64,000 nucleotides of DNA from Clostridium sp. (GTDB lineage Bacteria; Bacillota; Clostridia; Clostridiales; Clostridiaceae), in the NCBI GenBank assembly GCA_031292145.1, contig JARLHR010000170.1, positions 38,241 to 102,240 of the forward strand, in the 5' to 3' direction. Below, piece by piece: positions 9,875 to 18,200 of the stretch. The position numbers and the translations under genes are program-made. A model generated the notes under the pieces. That model saw only the letters and a list, made by a program, of their open reading frames with translations. It had not been told where the DNA came from and ran no database searches. Each line of letters opens with the position of its first letter. Position 1 is the stretch's first letter.

Positions 9875-9932
9875 GAAATAAGTAACATGTTGTGTTTCGG
9901 TTTCTAATGAAACACAACATGTTACTTATTTC
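9875..9932. repeat. Perfect 24-bp hairpin after the chemoreceptor gene
   Basis: Arms 9875-9898 and 9909-9932 are perfect inverse complements (24 bp) around a 10-nt loop. It lies 20 bp after the chemoreceptor stop, so it may end that transcript, but no clear T-run follows. A solitary arm of the same sequence is present at 4698-4726, which shows it is a mobile or dispersed unit and not only a local terminator. Confidence 0.7.
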
Positions 9933-10086
9933 TGATGTATATATTTACTTAAATTTAGTTATAATTCTTATCTGCACTTAACATAAGTTAAATCCATAAA
10001 TTAGATAAATATTTTATTAATTATACTTATCAGTATAGTACATTTACATATTTACTTTACTTTACTTTGAGTCAATAACTACATCA

Positions 10087-10273
10087 GAAATCAAATACAT
10101 TTATGTGTAGCAGGCATTTGAAAATTTCGATGCTAAAAGCACTTAGAGGTAGGTTGTTCCACTTTCGCTTGTCCAACCGAATGGTTGGAGCAAGCCAAAG
10201 TGGATGCAACCTACCTCTTAGTGCTTTCAGCGAAATTTTCATAGTCCTGCGTAACACAAATGTATTTGATTTC
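10087..10273 (+). repeat. Long palindromic element, copy 2 (187 nt)
   Basis: Outer arms GAAATCAAATACA and TGTATTTGATTTC pair, then GTGTAGCAGG with CCTGCGTAACAC, then a long inner stem containing AGGTAGGTTGTTCCACTTT on the left and its near-complement on the right. It shares the motif GTTGTTCCACTTTCGCTTG with the copy at 24211 (reverse strand) over most of its length, and the architecture with the copy at 4768. It begins 42 bp past the nfnB stop codon. Confidence 0.8.
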
Positions 10274-10314
10274 GGTAAGTTGCCACTCAACTCTAGATTA
10301 CATGTTGTACTATG

Positions 10315-11703
10315 CTATTTGCTTAAGTATTTATCTATAGCAGCTGCTGCTTTCTTTCCTGCTCCCATTGCGAGTATAACAGTTGCAGCACCTGTAACTG
10401 CATCTCCACCGGCATAAACGCCTTCTTTTGTTGTTAATCCATCTTCATTGGCAACTAAACATGCTCTCTTATTAATTTCCAAACCTTTAGTTGTTGATGA
10501 AATTAATGGATTTGGTGATGTCCCAAGAGACATTATTACTGTATCTACGTCTAAAACAAACTCAGAATTTTCTACTTCTACTGGTTTTCTTCTTCCTGAA
10601 GCGTCTGGTTCTCCAAGTTCCATTTTAACGCATTTCATTCCTTTAACCCATCCATTTTCATCTGTTACGATTTCTGTTGGATTTGTTAAAACATCAAAGA
10701 TTACGCCTTCTTCTTTAGCATGATGTACCTCTTCTGCTCTAGCTGGAAGTTCTGATTCACCTCTTCTATAAACGATGTGAGCTTCTGCGCCAAGTCTTAA
10801 TGCAGTTCTTGCTGCATCCATAGCAACATTTCCTCCGCCAACTATAGCAACTTTTTTACCTGCTCTAACTGGAGTATCATAGCCTTCTTTGAACGCTTTC
10901 ATTAAGTTTACTCTTGTTAAAAATTCATTAGCTGAAAATACTCCATTTGCATTTTCTCCTGGTATTCCCATGAACTTTGGAAGACCCGCTCCTGATCCTA
11001 TAAATACAGCTTCAAAGTTTTCATCTTCAATTAATTCATCTACAGTTATTGTTCTTCCTATAATTACGTTAGTTTCAATTTTCACTCCTAACTTCTTTAT
11101 GTTTTCAATTTCAGCTTTAACGACTTCATCTTTTGGTAATCTAAATTCAGGTATCCCATAAACTAAAACCCCGCCTGCTTCATGTAAAGCTTCAAATATA
11201 GTTACATCATAACCTCTTTTAGCTAAATCCCCTGCACATGTAAGTCCAGCAGGACCACTTCCTATAACAGCAACTTTCTTTCCTTTAGATGGTTCTCTAT
11301 CTGATAAATCTACATTATTCTTTCTTGACCAGTCAGCAGTGAACTTTTCTAATTTTCCTATAGCTACTGCTTGCCCTTTTATTCCAAGTACACACTTACC
11401 TTCGCATTGGTTTTCTTGTGGACATACTCTACCACAAACTGCTGGTAATGCACTGTATTTTGCTATTTCTTTAGCTGCGCCTTCAAAATCTCCAGTCTTA
11501 GCTTTTGCAATAAATCCAGGAATATTAACTGATACTGGGCATCCTTCAACACACTTTGGATTTTTACAATTTAAACATCTATTTGCTTCTTTTACAGCTT
11601 TTTCTTCATCGTATCCTAAACATACTTCTTTAAAATTCTTAGCTCTTACTTCCGGAGCTTGCTCAGTAACAGGTGTTCTTTTCATTCTTTCTTGCATATC
11701 CAT
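10315..11703 (-). CDS. nfnB: NADH-dependent ferredoxin:NADP+ oxidoreductase, large subunit NfnB
   Basis: 462 residues from the ATG at 11703, chosen because the GGGGG of the ribosome site lies 12 bases before it and because the length matches NfnB; a longer in-frame start at 11763 would sit inside nfnA. The N-terminal ferredoxin-like part has cysteines at 43, 46, 51 and 55 (CLNCKNPKC.EGC) and a second set in CGRVCPQENQCEGKC. An FAD-binding GSGPAGLTCAGDLAKRGY and an NAD(P)-binding GGGNVAMDAARTALRLGA follow. Together with NfnA it bifurcates electrons from NADPH to NAD+ and ferredoxin, or the reverse. The same fold is the small subunit of glutamate synthase (GltD), but no large subunit is present and the NfnA partner overlaps, so Nfn is preferred. 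Confidence 0.88.
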   Translation of the reverse strand: MDMQERMKRTPVTEQAPEVRAKNFKEVCLGYDEEKAVKEANRCLNCKNPKCVEGCPVSVNIPGFIAKAKTGDFEGAAKEIAKYSALPAVCGRVCPQENQCEGKCVLGIKGQAVAIGKLEKFTADWSRKNNVDLSDREPSKGKKVAVIGSGPAGLTCAGDLAKRGYDVTIFEALHEAGGVLVYGIPEFRLPKDEVVKAEIENIKKLGVKIETNVIIGRTITVDELIEDENFEAVFIGSGAGLPKFMGIPGENANGVFSANEFLTRVNLMKAFKEGYDTPVRAGKKVAIVGGGNVAMDAARTALRLGAEAHIVYRRGESELPARAEEVHHAKEEGVIFDVLTNPTEIVTDENGWVKGMKCVKMELGEPDASGRRKPVEVENSEFVLDVDTVIMSLGTSPNPLISSTTKGLEINKRACLVANEDGLTTKEGVYAGGDAVTGAATVILAMGAGKKAAAAIDKYLSK

Positions 11704-11707
11704 TATT

Positions 11708-12598
11708 TTATTTATCCCCCTTGCACCCACAACCACCATGGTTATGAGTATTTCCTTCTTCAAGTTGTAGCATTGCTTTTCCTTCTTCTGTCTTATACAT
11801 TGTTTGTCTTCTCATTGATTCATCATAATTTACTAAGTGTCCATCAAATTCTGGTCCATCAACACAAGCAAACTTAACTTCGCCTCCAACAGTCACTCTA
11901 CAAGCACCACACATACCTGTACCATCAACCATTATTGGATTTAAACTTACTGTAGTTGGAATATTTAATTCTTTAGTTAACATTGATGTAAATTTCATCA
12001 TTATCATTGGTCCTATTATAACAGCATGTGTGTATTTTTTGCCTTGATTGTTAACTAAATCCTTAAGCATATCTGAACCAGTTCCTTTGAATCCATATGA
12101 ACCATCATCAGTTGTTACATAAAGATTTCCTGAAACGGCTTTTAATTCTTCTTCATATATTAATAAATCTTTATTTCTGCTTCCTAAAATAACATCTACA
12201 TCTATTCCATTTTCATGCATCCATTTCACTTGAGGATATACTGGAGCCGCTCCAACTCCCCCTGCTATAAATAAAATATTTTGCTTCTTTAATTCTTCTA
12301 AATCCTCATGAATAAATTCACTTGGTACACCTAATGGACCAACGAAGTCAGAAACATAATCGCCTTCATTGAAAGTAGCTAATTGTTTAGTTCCTTTTCC
12401 TATTGTTGCAAAAACTATAGTCACTGTCCCTTTTTTCACATCATAATCAGCTATTGTTAAAGGTATTCTTTCACCTTTTTCATCATTTTTTATAATTATA
12501 AATTGACCTGGTTTTGCTGATTTAGCAACTCTAGGTGCTTCTATATCCATTAAGAATATGTTATTTGTAAGTTCTCTTTTACTAACTATTTTGTACAC
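11708..12598 (-). CDS. nfnA: NADH-dependent ferredoxin:NADP+ oxidoreductase, small subunit NfnA
   Basis: 296 residues from a GTG start at 12598 with GGGGGAAG upstream. The protein is of the ferredoxin-reductase type: an FAD-binding beta barrel (residues 1-95), NAD-binding part with FIAGGVGAAPVYPQVKWM, and a C-terminal [2Fe-2S] site in MCGACRVTVGGEVKFACVDG plus a terminal His/Gly/Cys-rich tail. NfnA carries the bifurcating partner flavin and reacts with NAD(H). The nfnB start codon lies five bases past the nfnA coding end region (stop at 11708-11710), so the two subunits are translationally coupled. A dihydroorotate dehydrogenase PyrK-like reading of this fold is less likely because of the NfnB neighbour. 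Confidence 0.88.
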   Translation of the reverse strand: MYKIVSKRELTNNIFLMDIEAPRVAKSAKPGQFIIIKNDEKGERIPLTIADYDVKKGTVTIVFATIGKGTKQLATFNEGDYVSDFVGPLGVPSEFIHEDLEELKKQNILFIAGGVGAAPVYPQVKWMHENGIDVDVILGSRNKDLLIYEEELKAVSGNLYVTTDDGSYGFKGTGSDMLKDLVNNQGKKYTHAVIIGPMIMMKFTSMLTKELNIPTTVSLNPIMVDGTGMCGACRVTVGGEVKFACVDGPEFDGHLVNYDESMRRQTMYKTEEGKAMLQLEEGNTHNHGGCGCKGDK

Positions 12599-12691
12599 TT
12601 TTCTTCCCCCTATTGTTTTATATATTAAAGAAAAATACCAATCGCTTTTATTGGTTATTCTTCTACATTATTCCTATTAGTTTTTTTAATA

Positions 12692-12721
12692 GCAAAAGCC
12701 CTCTATGGCGAGAGCCTTTGC
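12692..12721. terminator. Hairpin between adh and nfnA, possible terminator
   Basis: GCAAAAGCCCTCTATGG pairs imperfectly with CGAGAGCCTTTGC to form a stem of about 11 bp. It is 69 bp past the alcohol dehydrogenase stop. No T-run follows on the minus strand, so a terminator role is uncertain. Confidence 0.4.
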
Positions 12722-12789
12722 CTACTATATATTAAAATTTTGATTATGAGCATTTATTTATATTAAAATATTGATTACGAATATTTAAA

Positions 12790-13956
12790 TTATAAATTAA
12801 CCTTAGTACCATAATATGTACATTCAAATAATTTTTCCATTGTAGCGTCATCTATTTCTCTAGGATTTGATCCTGTGCATGCATCTAATACTGCATTATG
12901 AGCAATGAATGAAAGATTAGCTTTAAAATCCTCTTCAGTAACTCCATATTCCTTCATTGAATGAGGAATGCTTAATTTATCATTTAATCCATTAATTAAT
13001 TCTATTAACGCATCTGTTAATTCAGCGTCGCTATTTCCATCTAATTTTAATGCTCTTGCTATGTCAGCATATCTGTCTTCACATTTTACTCTATTATATT
13101 GAATTACATATGGTAAGAAGATTGCATTTGCACATCCATGAGGAATATGGAATACTGCGCCAACCTTATGAGCCATCGAGTGAACTATTCCAAGTAAAGC
13201 ATTTGAAAATGCCATTCCAGCTAAACATTGAGCTTCGTGCATTAAGTCTCTAGCTACTTTATCCCCTTCAAATGATTTAATTAAATTTTCTTGAACCATT
13301 TCGATAGCTTTAATTGCTAATGGATCTGTAAAATTTGATCTTAGTGATGCTGTATATGCTTCAATAGCATGAGTTAATGCATCCATACCAGTATGAGCAA
13401 CTAAGCTCGCAGGCATAGTTTGAGCTAATGCTGGATCTACTATTGCTATATCCGGAGTTATGTTAAAGTCAGCTAAAGGATATTTAATTTTTTCTGAATA
13501 GTTTGTTATAACTGAGAATGCTGTAACTTCTGTAGCAGTACCACTTGTTGATGGAATGGCTACAAATTTAGCTTTTTGTCTAAGTTCTGGTAATCCAAAT
13601 GGGATAACTGCTTGTTCAAAAGTGAAGTCTGGGTATTCATAGAATATCCACATAGCTTTTGCTGCATCTATTGGTGAACCTCCACCCATTGCAACTATCC
13701 AATCAGGTTCGAAGTTTCTCATAGCTTCTGCACCCTTCATAACTGTTTCTACAGATGGATCTGGTTCAACACCTTCAAATAATTCAACTTCCATTCCTGC
13801 TTCTTTTAAATAATCTTCAACTTGCTTAAGAAATCCAAATCTTTTCATAGAGCCACCACCAACTACTACAAATGCTTTCTTGCCCTTTAATGTTTTAAGT
13901 GCTTCTAGTGCACCTTCTCCATGATACAAATCTCTTGGTAAAGTAAAACGTGCCAT
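12790..13956 (-). CDS. Iron-containing (type III) alcohol dehydrogenase
   Basis: 388 residues with an AGGAGG ribosome site. The NAD(P)-binding part has MGGGSPIDAAKAMW; the iron ligands are supplied by the Asp in the ITPDIAIVDP region and the histidines of HTGMDALTHAIEAY, HSMAHKVGA and FHIPHGCANAIFLPYVI. Members reduce aldehydes such as acetaldehyde or butyraldehyde to alcohols during fermentation. The upstream region holds a textbook sigma-54 promoter at 14075-14090 and three repeated activator-like sites at 14300-14367, with a sigma-54 activator gene next door, so the gene is probably switched on by that protein. Substrate preference (ethanol or butanol) cannot be read from sequence. Confidence 0.92.
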   Translation of the reverse strand: MARFTLPRDLYHGEGALEALKTLKGKKAFVVVGGGSMKRFGFLKQVEDYLKEAGMEVELFEGVEPDPSVETVMKGAEAMRNFEPDWIVAMGGGSPIDAAKAMWIFYEYPDFTFEQAVIPFGLPELRQKAKFVAIPSTSGTATEVTAFSVITNYSEKIKYPLADFNITPDIAIVDPALAQTMPASLVAHTGMDALTHAIEAYTASLRSNFTDPLAIKAIEMVQENLIKSFEGDKVARDLMHEAQCLAGMAFSNALLGIVHSMAHKVGAVFHIPHGCANAIFLPYVIQYNRVKCEDRYADIARALKLDGNSDAELTDALIELINGLNDKLSIPHSMKEYGVTEEDFKANLSFIAHNAVLDACTGSNPREIDDATMEKLFECTYYGTKVNL

Positions 13957-14074
13957 AAATATTTCCTCCTAAAATTTATCTGTCATTTTTTATTTAGACA
14001 TACCACAAAATTAATAAGTCAATATGCTATTTATGTTGTGATATATATCATTTGTTAACCACATAAATATATAT

Positions 14075-14090
14075 AGCAATATTCGTGCCA
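14075..14090 (-). promoter_or_regulatory. Sigma-54 (-24/-12) promoter of the alcohol dehydrogenase gene
   Basis: Read on the minus strand the site is TGGCACGAATATTGCT: the invariant GG and GC are ten bases apart as sigma-54 needs. It lies about 120 bp before the adh start codon. No other -24/-12 site was seen in this spacer. Confidence 0.85.
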
Positions 14091-14299
14091 TTTTGTTATT
14101 ATTTTATCAAAGTTTTTTTATTTTTATATAGTATAGTATCAAATTAAACTGTAATATTTTTTCTAATAACTTTGTGTTATTGTATAAAACCTAGTATTTA
14201 GCAACTAATCTTAACGAACATAATATTTAATAAATAAAAATCTACATACATCAATCTGTCATAATTCTATCTTCTCATAAAAACATTTTAACAAATATG

Positions 14300-14367
14300 T
14301 GTCCTAAAATGATACACATAAATTATCAATTGCGTATTATTTTAGGACACCGTATTATTTTAGGACA
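14300..14367. promoter_or_regulatory. Three repeated upstream activator sites
   Basis: The 16-mer TGTCCTAAAATRATAC occurs three times: at 14300-14315 on the plus strand and at 14334-14349 and 14352-14367 on the minus strand. The first and second face each other; the third is a direct repeat of the second and overlaps the stop codon of the activator gene. They lie 210-290 bp upstream of the sigma-54 promoter, the usual enhancer distance. Binding by the adjacent activator is inferred. Confidence 0.7.
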
Positions 14368-16342
14368 CTTGAAGGTTATACTTTTTTATCTTTAAATACA
14401 ATGTATTTCTACTTATTCCTAAAGCCTTAGCCGCTTTTGTCATATTATTGTTATATAAACTTATAGCTTCACTAATTGTTCTCATTTCTAATGCTTCTAA
14501 ATTAAAAGTATTTAGCTTAAATTCTAAATTTTCATCATCCCTCGTCTCTAAACATTCATTATGTACTGCCTCTTTATAAAAATCTTTTTTATAATAGTTA
14601 TCTTCCATTAAATCTTTGTTTTCATTTACTTTACATATCAATTTACTATTTTCACTATCTCCATCTTCCCATAAATCAAAGGATAACCTTCCATCTAAAT
14701 TCACTATATTCTCAATATAGTTCTCTAGCTGTCTTATATTTCCTGGCCATCTGTAACATAATAAATCATTATATAAATTTTCATCAATCTCTAGTATTGG
14801 TTTACTTAAATTAAAAGATTTAATCCTCAAAAAATAGTCTACAAGCATTTTCACGTCACCTTTTCTTTCTCTTAAAGGTGGCAGAGTAATTGGAATCACA
14901 CATAATCTATAGTACAAATCTTCCCTAAAAGTTCCTTTTCTAACTTCTTTTTTTAGATTTTTATTAGTAGCAGCTATTACCCTAACATCAATCGGAATTT
15001 CCTTGCTTCCACCAAGTCTTGTTACTCTGCCATTTTGAATTACTCTTAACAGCTTAACTTGTGCATCAAGAGGCATTTCTCCTATTTCATCTAAAAACAA
15101 AGTTCCACCACTTGCAATTTCAAATTTACCTGGATTACCGCCCTTTTTTGCACCAGTAAATGTACCCTCTTCATACCCAAATAATTCACTTTCTATGATA
15201 TTTGCAGGTATCGCACCACAATTTATTGCAATAAATTTATTTCCTCTTCTTAAGCTATAATTATGCATTGCTTGCGCTAAAATTTCTTTTCCAGTTCCAC
15301 TTTCCCCCTGAATTAAAACAGTTGACGGACTATTAGAAATAATCTTGCAATTTGTTATTACATTATTGATAGCAACACTTTCTCCGATTATATCATTAAA
15401 AGTGAAGAATGCCCCTGTTGCATTTTTTGCATCCTGCTCTTCTTTTTCGTTACTCATGGTTACAACCATTCCTACAATGCTTTCCTTGTACTTAATCCCT
15501 TTGAAAACTAATTTCGTTTTATTTTTACTCGTATGTTTAAACTTCACTTCTTTAACAATAATACTTTTATCATTATGCAATTCTTCTATTATATTTCCTA
15601 AGTCTGGTAAAACATACTGTATTTCTACATTTAACAAAGAATCCTTATCCCTATTAAATATTCCCGCCCCAAGTTTATTAATATTAATTATTTTATTATC
15701 TTTATTTACAATCATAATTCCTTTATCTACATTATCTATTACACTCTCCATATAATTATAGGTTTGATTTAAAATATCACATACTTCCTTCTTATCCAAT
15801 TCATTTTCAATTGCCCTTACACCAAATACTACCAATCCTAAAGTATGTGGATGTTTCATATCACTTCTGCCAGTTAAATTTAAACTTCCTATAATATCTC
15901 TCCTTGTATTATGAATAGGTGCCGCTGAACAAGTTAATTTATGAAATCCTTCGATATAATGTTCTGTAGCAGTTATCTGAATACATCTATCTTCCTTAAT
16001 AGCTGTTCCCATAGCATTAGTACCTATGTTTTGTTCATCCATATAGGCTCCAACCTTAAGATTGTCAACTCCGAGTTTACTGTTATTCTCTTCTGCTCCC
16101 TTAATATATAAAATACATCCATTTTTATCTGTTAATACTATAATAAACTCATTATCCATAACAGCTGAAAACACCATATCAATGTATATTTTAGATACTT
16201 CTATTAATTCTTTATTTTTTATTAATATATTTTCTAATTCTTCACCATAAAGAACTTTATTCGAGCAATTTGACTTTTTTTCAACGCCATAACTTTCGCT
16301 TCTCTTATGGGAATTTTCAATTAATATTTTTTTACTATCCAT
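14360..16342 (-). CDS. Sigma-54-dependent transcriptional activator (AcoR/AdhR-like)
   Basis: 660 residues from the ATG at 16342, which has GGAG eight bases upstream; an in-frame ATG further up (16426) has none. Domains in order: GAF-type sensor (about 40-190, with [17 protein letters not shown] as in AcoR), PAS (about 200-310), AAA+ domain with Walker A GESGTGKE, the sigma-54-contact loop EGTFTGA, Walker B-like [12 protein letters not shown], and a Fis-type HTH at the C-terminus ([19 protein letters not shown]). It should open sigma-54 promoters by ATP hydrolysis. The downstream adh gene has such a promoter and repeated upstream sites, so it is the evident target; a similar regulator (AdhR) is described for alcohol dehydrogenases in C. 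beijerinckii. The signal sensed is unknown. Confidence 0.9.
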   Translation of the reverse strand: MDSKKILIENSHKRSESYGVEKKSNCSNKVLYGEELENILIKNKELIEVSKIYIDMVFSAVMDNEFIIVLTDKNGCILYIKGAEENNSKLGVDNLKVGAYMDEQNIGTNAMGTAIKEDRCIQITATEHYIEGFHKLTCSAAPIHNTRRDIIGSLNLTGRSDMKHPHTLGLVVFGVRAIENELDKKEVCDILNQTYNYMESVIDNVDKGIMIVNKDNKIININKLGAGIFNRDKDSLLNVEIQYVLPDLGNIIEELHNDKSIIVKEVKFKHTSKNKTKLVFKGIKYKESIVGMVVTMSNEKEEQDAKNATGAFFTFNDIIGESVAINNVITNCKIISNSPSTVLIQGESGTGKEILAQAMHNYSLRRGNKFIAINCGAIPANIIESELFGYEEGTFTGAKKGGNPGKFEIASGGTLFLDEIGEMPLDAQVKLLRVIQNGRVTRLGGSKEIPIDVRVIAATNKNLKKEVRKGTFREDLYYRLCVIPITLPPLRERKGDVKMLVDYFLRIKSFNLSKPILEIDENLYNDLLCYRWPGNIRQLENYIENIVNLDGRLSFDLWEDGDSENSKLICKVNENKDLMEDNYYKKDFYKEAVHNECLETRDDENLEFKLNTFNLEALEMRTISEAISLYNNNMTKAAKALGISRNTLYLKIKKYNLQVS

Positions 16343-16590
16343 AAGGTATCTCCATCCTTTTTTACGCTGTTTATTTTGAAACATCAAAAAAATAACAAGC
16401 AAATCTACTAGTCCACTTTCCATCATTCAGTATATTGTATCTATTATACTTATTTATCAGTTATATTTCTATATGAAAAAGGAACTATATTTAATGTTTA
16501 ATACTTACATATAAATATGTTCCTAAATTATTAATAGCTTCATCGTAATTATATCAAAAATTCCTCAAGCATCTAATTATAATTCACTAT

Positions 16591-18162
16591 TTAAACATAA
16601 CCCTCCATTCGTTCAATTCTTTTATATGAATTATCTATAATTTCTTTTGGATAACCTACATATTCCAAAAGTCTTATAGCATTTCTTGTTTTAGATATTC
16701 CTTTCTTAAGTTTGTAATCAAACTTAAGACCATTTTTATTATCAACTTCTTCACTAAAGTGATAAAAATCATAATTTTCTTTTAGCATATCTGATAATTC
16801 TCTATCATGAGTTGCTACAATACATATAGCTTTACCCTTATTAATATAATTAAGAATTTCTGCTGATGAAGAAATTCTTTCAAGTGGATTTGTCCCTCTA
16901 AATATTTCATCTATCGGACAAAACACGGGAGCATTCTTTTCTGATGCCTTAATTATTCTTAAAATAGACTCTGCTTCAGCTAAGTAATAGCTTTTACCAT
17001 TAAGAATATCATCCTTTGGACTTATAGATGATACAATATTTAACAAACATCCTTCATACTCCTTAGCTAAGGCAAAATTAAAAGTCTGTGCCAAAAGTAT
17101 ATTGGTGCTTATCATTCTTAAGAATGTGGACTTTCCAGACATGTTTGTTCCAGTTAATACAATTCCTTTTCTGGAGATGTCTATGGAATTTGCTACTGGC
17201 TTTTTAAGAAGTGGATGTATTCCATCACTAATTTTCAATACTGTTTCTGTAACAAACTTTGGAGTACTGCATTTCTCTTTATTATTACTTTCATAAATTG
17301 CAATGGAAATCAACGCATCAAGCTCTCCAACTAAATAATATAGTTCTAATATTATATCTTTCTTTTCTAATAATTTATCATTTACCTTATAATATGTAAT
17401 TTCCTCTATTAAGAATGGATAAGAAAACATTTCAAACAAGCCGCCAAAAGAATTCACAATTTTAAGCAAATATATGGATTTGTCTATAGAATTTACTTCT
17501 TCTAATAACTCTTTAATTCTATTAGTATAAGATTGAATTTCATTATTTTTAAATTGCGATAATTTCTTAGCAGAAGATATTAGATCCCGTAAATAAGTAA
17601 GCCCAGTCGCGTTTATATTATCATGCTCCTTCATATGAATGTACATTGTTACAAATATATCTATCATTACTATCGTCATTATTCTAGGGTCTCTAAGTAT
17701 AATAACAGCAGCTATTAGAAGAATTGGTAAAATACCTAAAAAAGAATAAACGAAAAATTTTAACTTACTGACCAAAAACACTCCATTCATCATATCTATC
17801 AATCTATTTTTCCTATCAAAAATCCGATTATAAAATATTCTCCGTATCTCTACTGTCAAATTTGTATTTTCTTTAAATGCATCTATTAATTTTCCTCTTT
17901 CCTTTAATTCTTCTTCATTCATAATTGGATTTCTAAGCATTGTATATAAGGCCGCTTCTCCTTCTGCTGAATAAGTCCTATCTAATTCATAAAATACTTC
18001 GTCCATTATTAAATCATTCCATGTTTGATCATCAAGAGTAAATTCACTTTTCTCCTTCAAATCAAATAACGTTTTTATTTTTGTAATACTTCTTTTTCTA
18101 TCTTTAGTTGAACTAAGTTCTTTTTCTATAAAACTTTTGCTAACGTTAATATTCAAATTCAT
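16591..18162 (-). CDS. Membrane-associated MutS-like ATPase
   Basis: 523 residues. Residues about 1-120 are polar helices; two hydrophobic helices (about 130-178) follow, then a helical lever-like region and a C-terminal MutS ATPase domain. The ATPase has Walker A GTNMSGKST and Walker B FCPIDEIFRGTNPLERISSS, with a later ATHDRELSD switch. Mismatch-recognition domains of true MutS (about 850 residues) are absent, and the predicted membrane hairpin is not found in MutS or MutS2. The role is unknown. It begins 38 bp after the stop codon of the TPR/double-AAA gene on the same strand, so both are probably cotranscribed. Confidence 0.8.
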   Translation of the reverse strand: MNLNINVSKSFIEKELSSTKDRKRSITKIKTLFDLKEKSEFTLDDQTWNDLIMDEVFYELDRTYSAEGEAALYTMLRNPIMNEEELKERGKLIDAFKENTNLTVEIRRIFYNRIFDRKNRLIDMMNGVFLVSKLKFFVYSFLGILPILLIAAVIILRDPRIMTIVMIDIFVTMYIHMKEHDNINATGLTYLRDLISSAKKLSQFKNNEIQSYTNRIKELLEEVNSIDKSIYLLKIVNSFGGLFEMFSYPFLIEEITYYKVNDKLLEKKDIILELYYLVGELDALISIAIYESNNKEKCSTPKFVTETVLKISDGIHPLLKKPVANSIDISRKGIVLTGTNMSGKSTFLRMISTNILLAQTFNFALAKEYEGCLLNIVSSISPKDDILNGKSYYLAEAESILRIIKASEKNAPVFCPIDEIFRGTNPLERISSSAEILNYINKGKAICIVATHDRELSDMLKENYDFYHFSEEVDNKNGLKFDYKLKKGISKTRNAIRLLEYVGYPKEIIDNSYKRIERMEGYV

Positions 18163-18200
18163 TCATATCCTTTCCCATTCCCTAAAAATAAGCCATTACG

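Noticed and set aside
10084-10417. Open frames on both strands across 10084-10417
   Set aside because: They lie in the long palindromic element and antisense to nfnB; the symmetry of the repeat produces mirror frames and none has a ribosome site.
11708-11763. Longer start of nfnB inside nfnA
   Set aside because: The upstream in-frame start would add 20 residues not seen in the family, and the ATG at 11703 has the ribosome site.
10315-12598. Glutamate synthase small subunit (GltD) plus PyrK-like protein
   Set aside because: The two genes overlap as a unit, no GltB is present, and the iron-sulfur and flavin motifs fit NfnAB.
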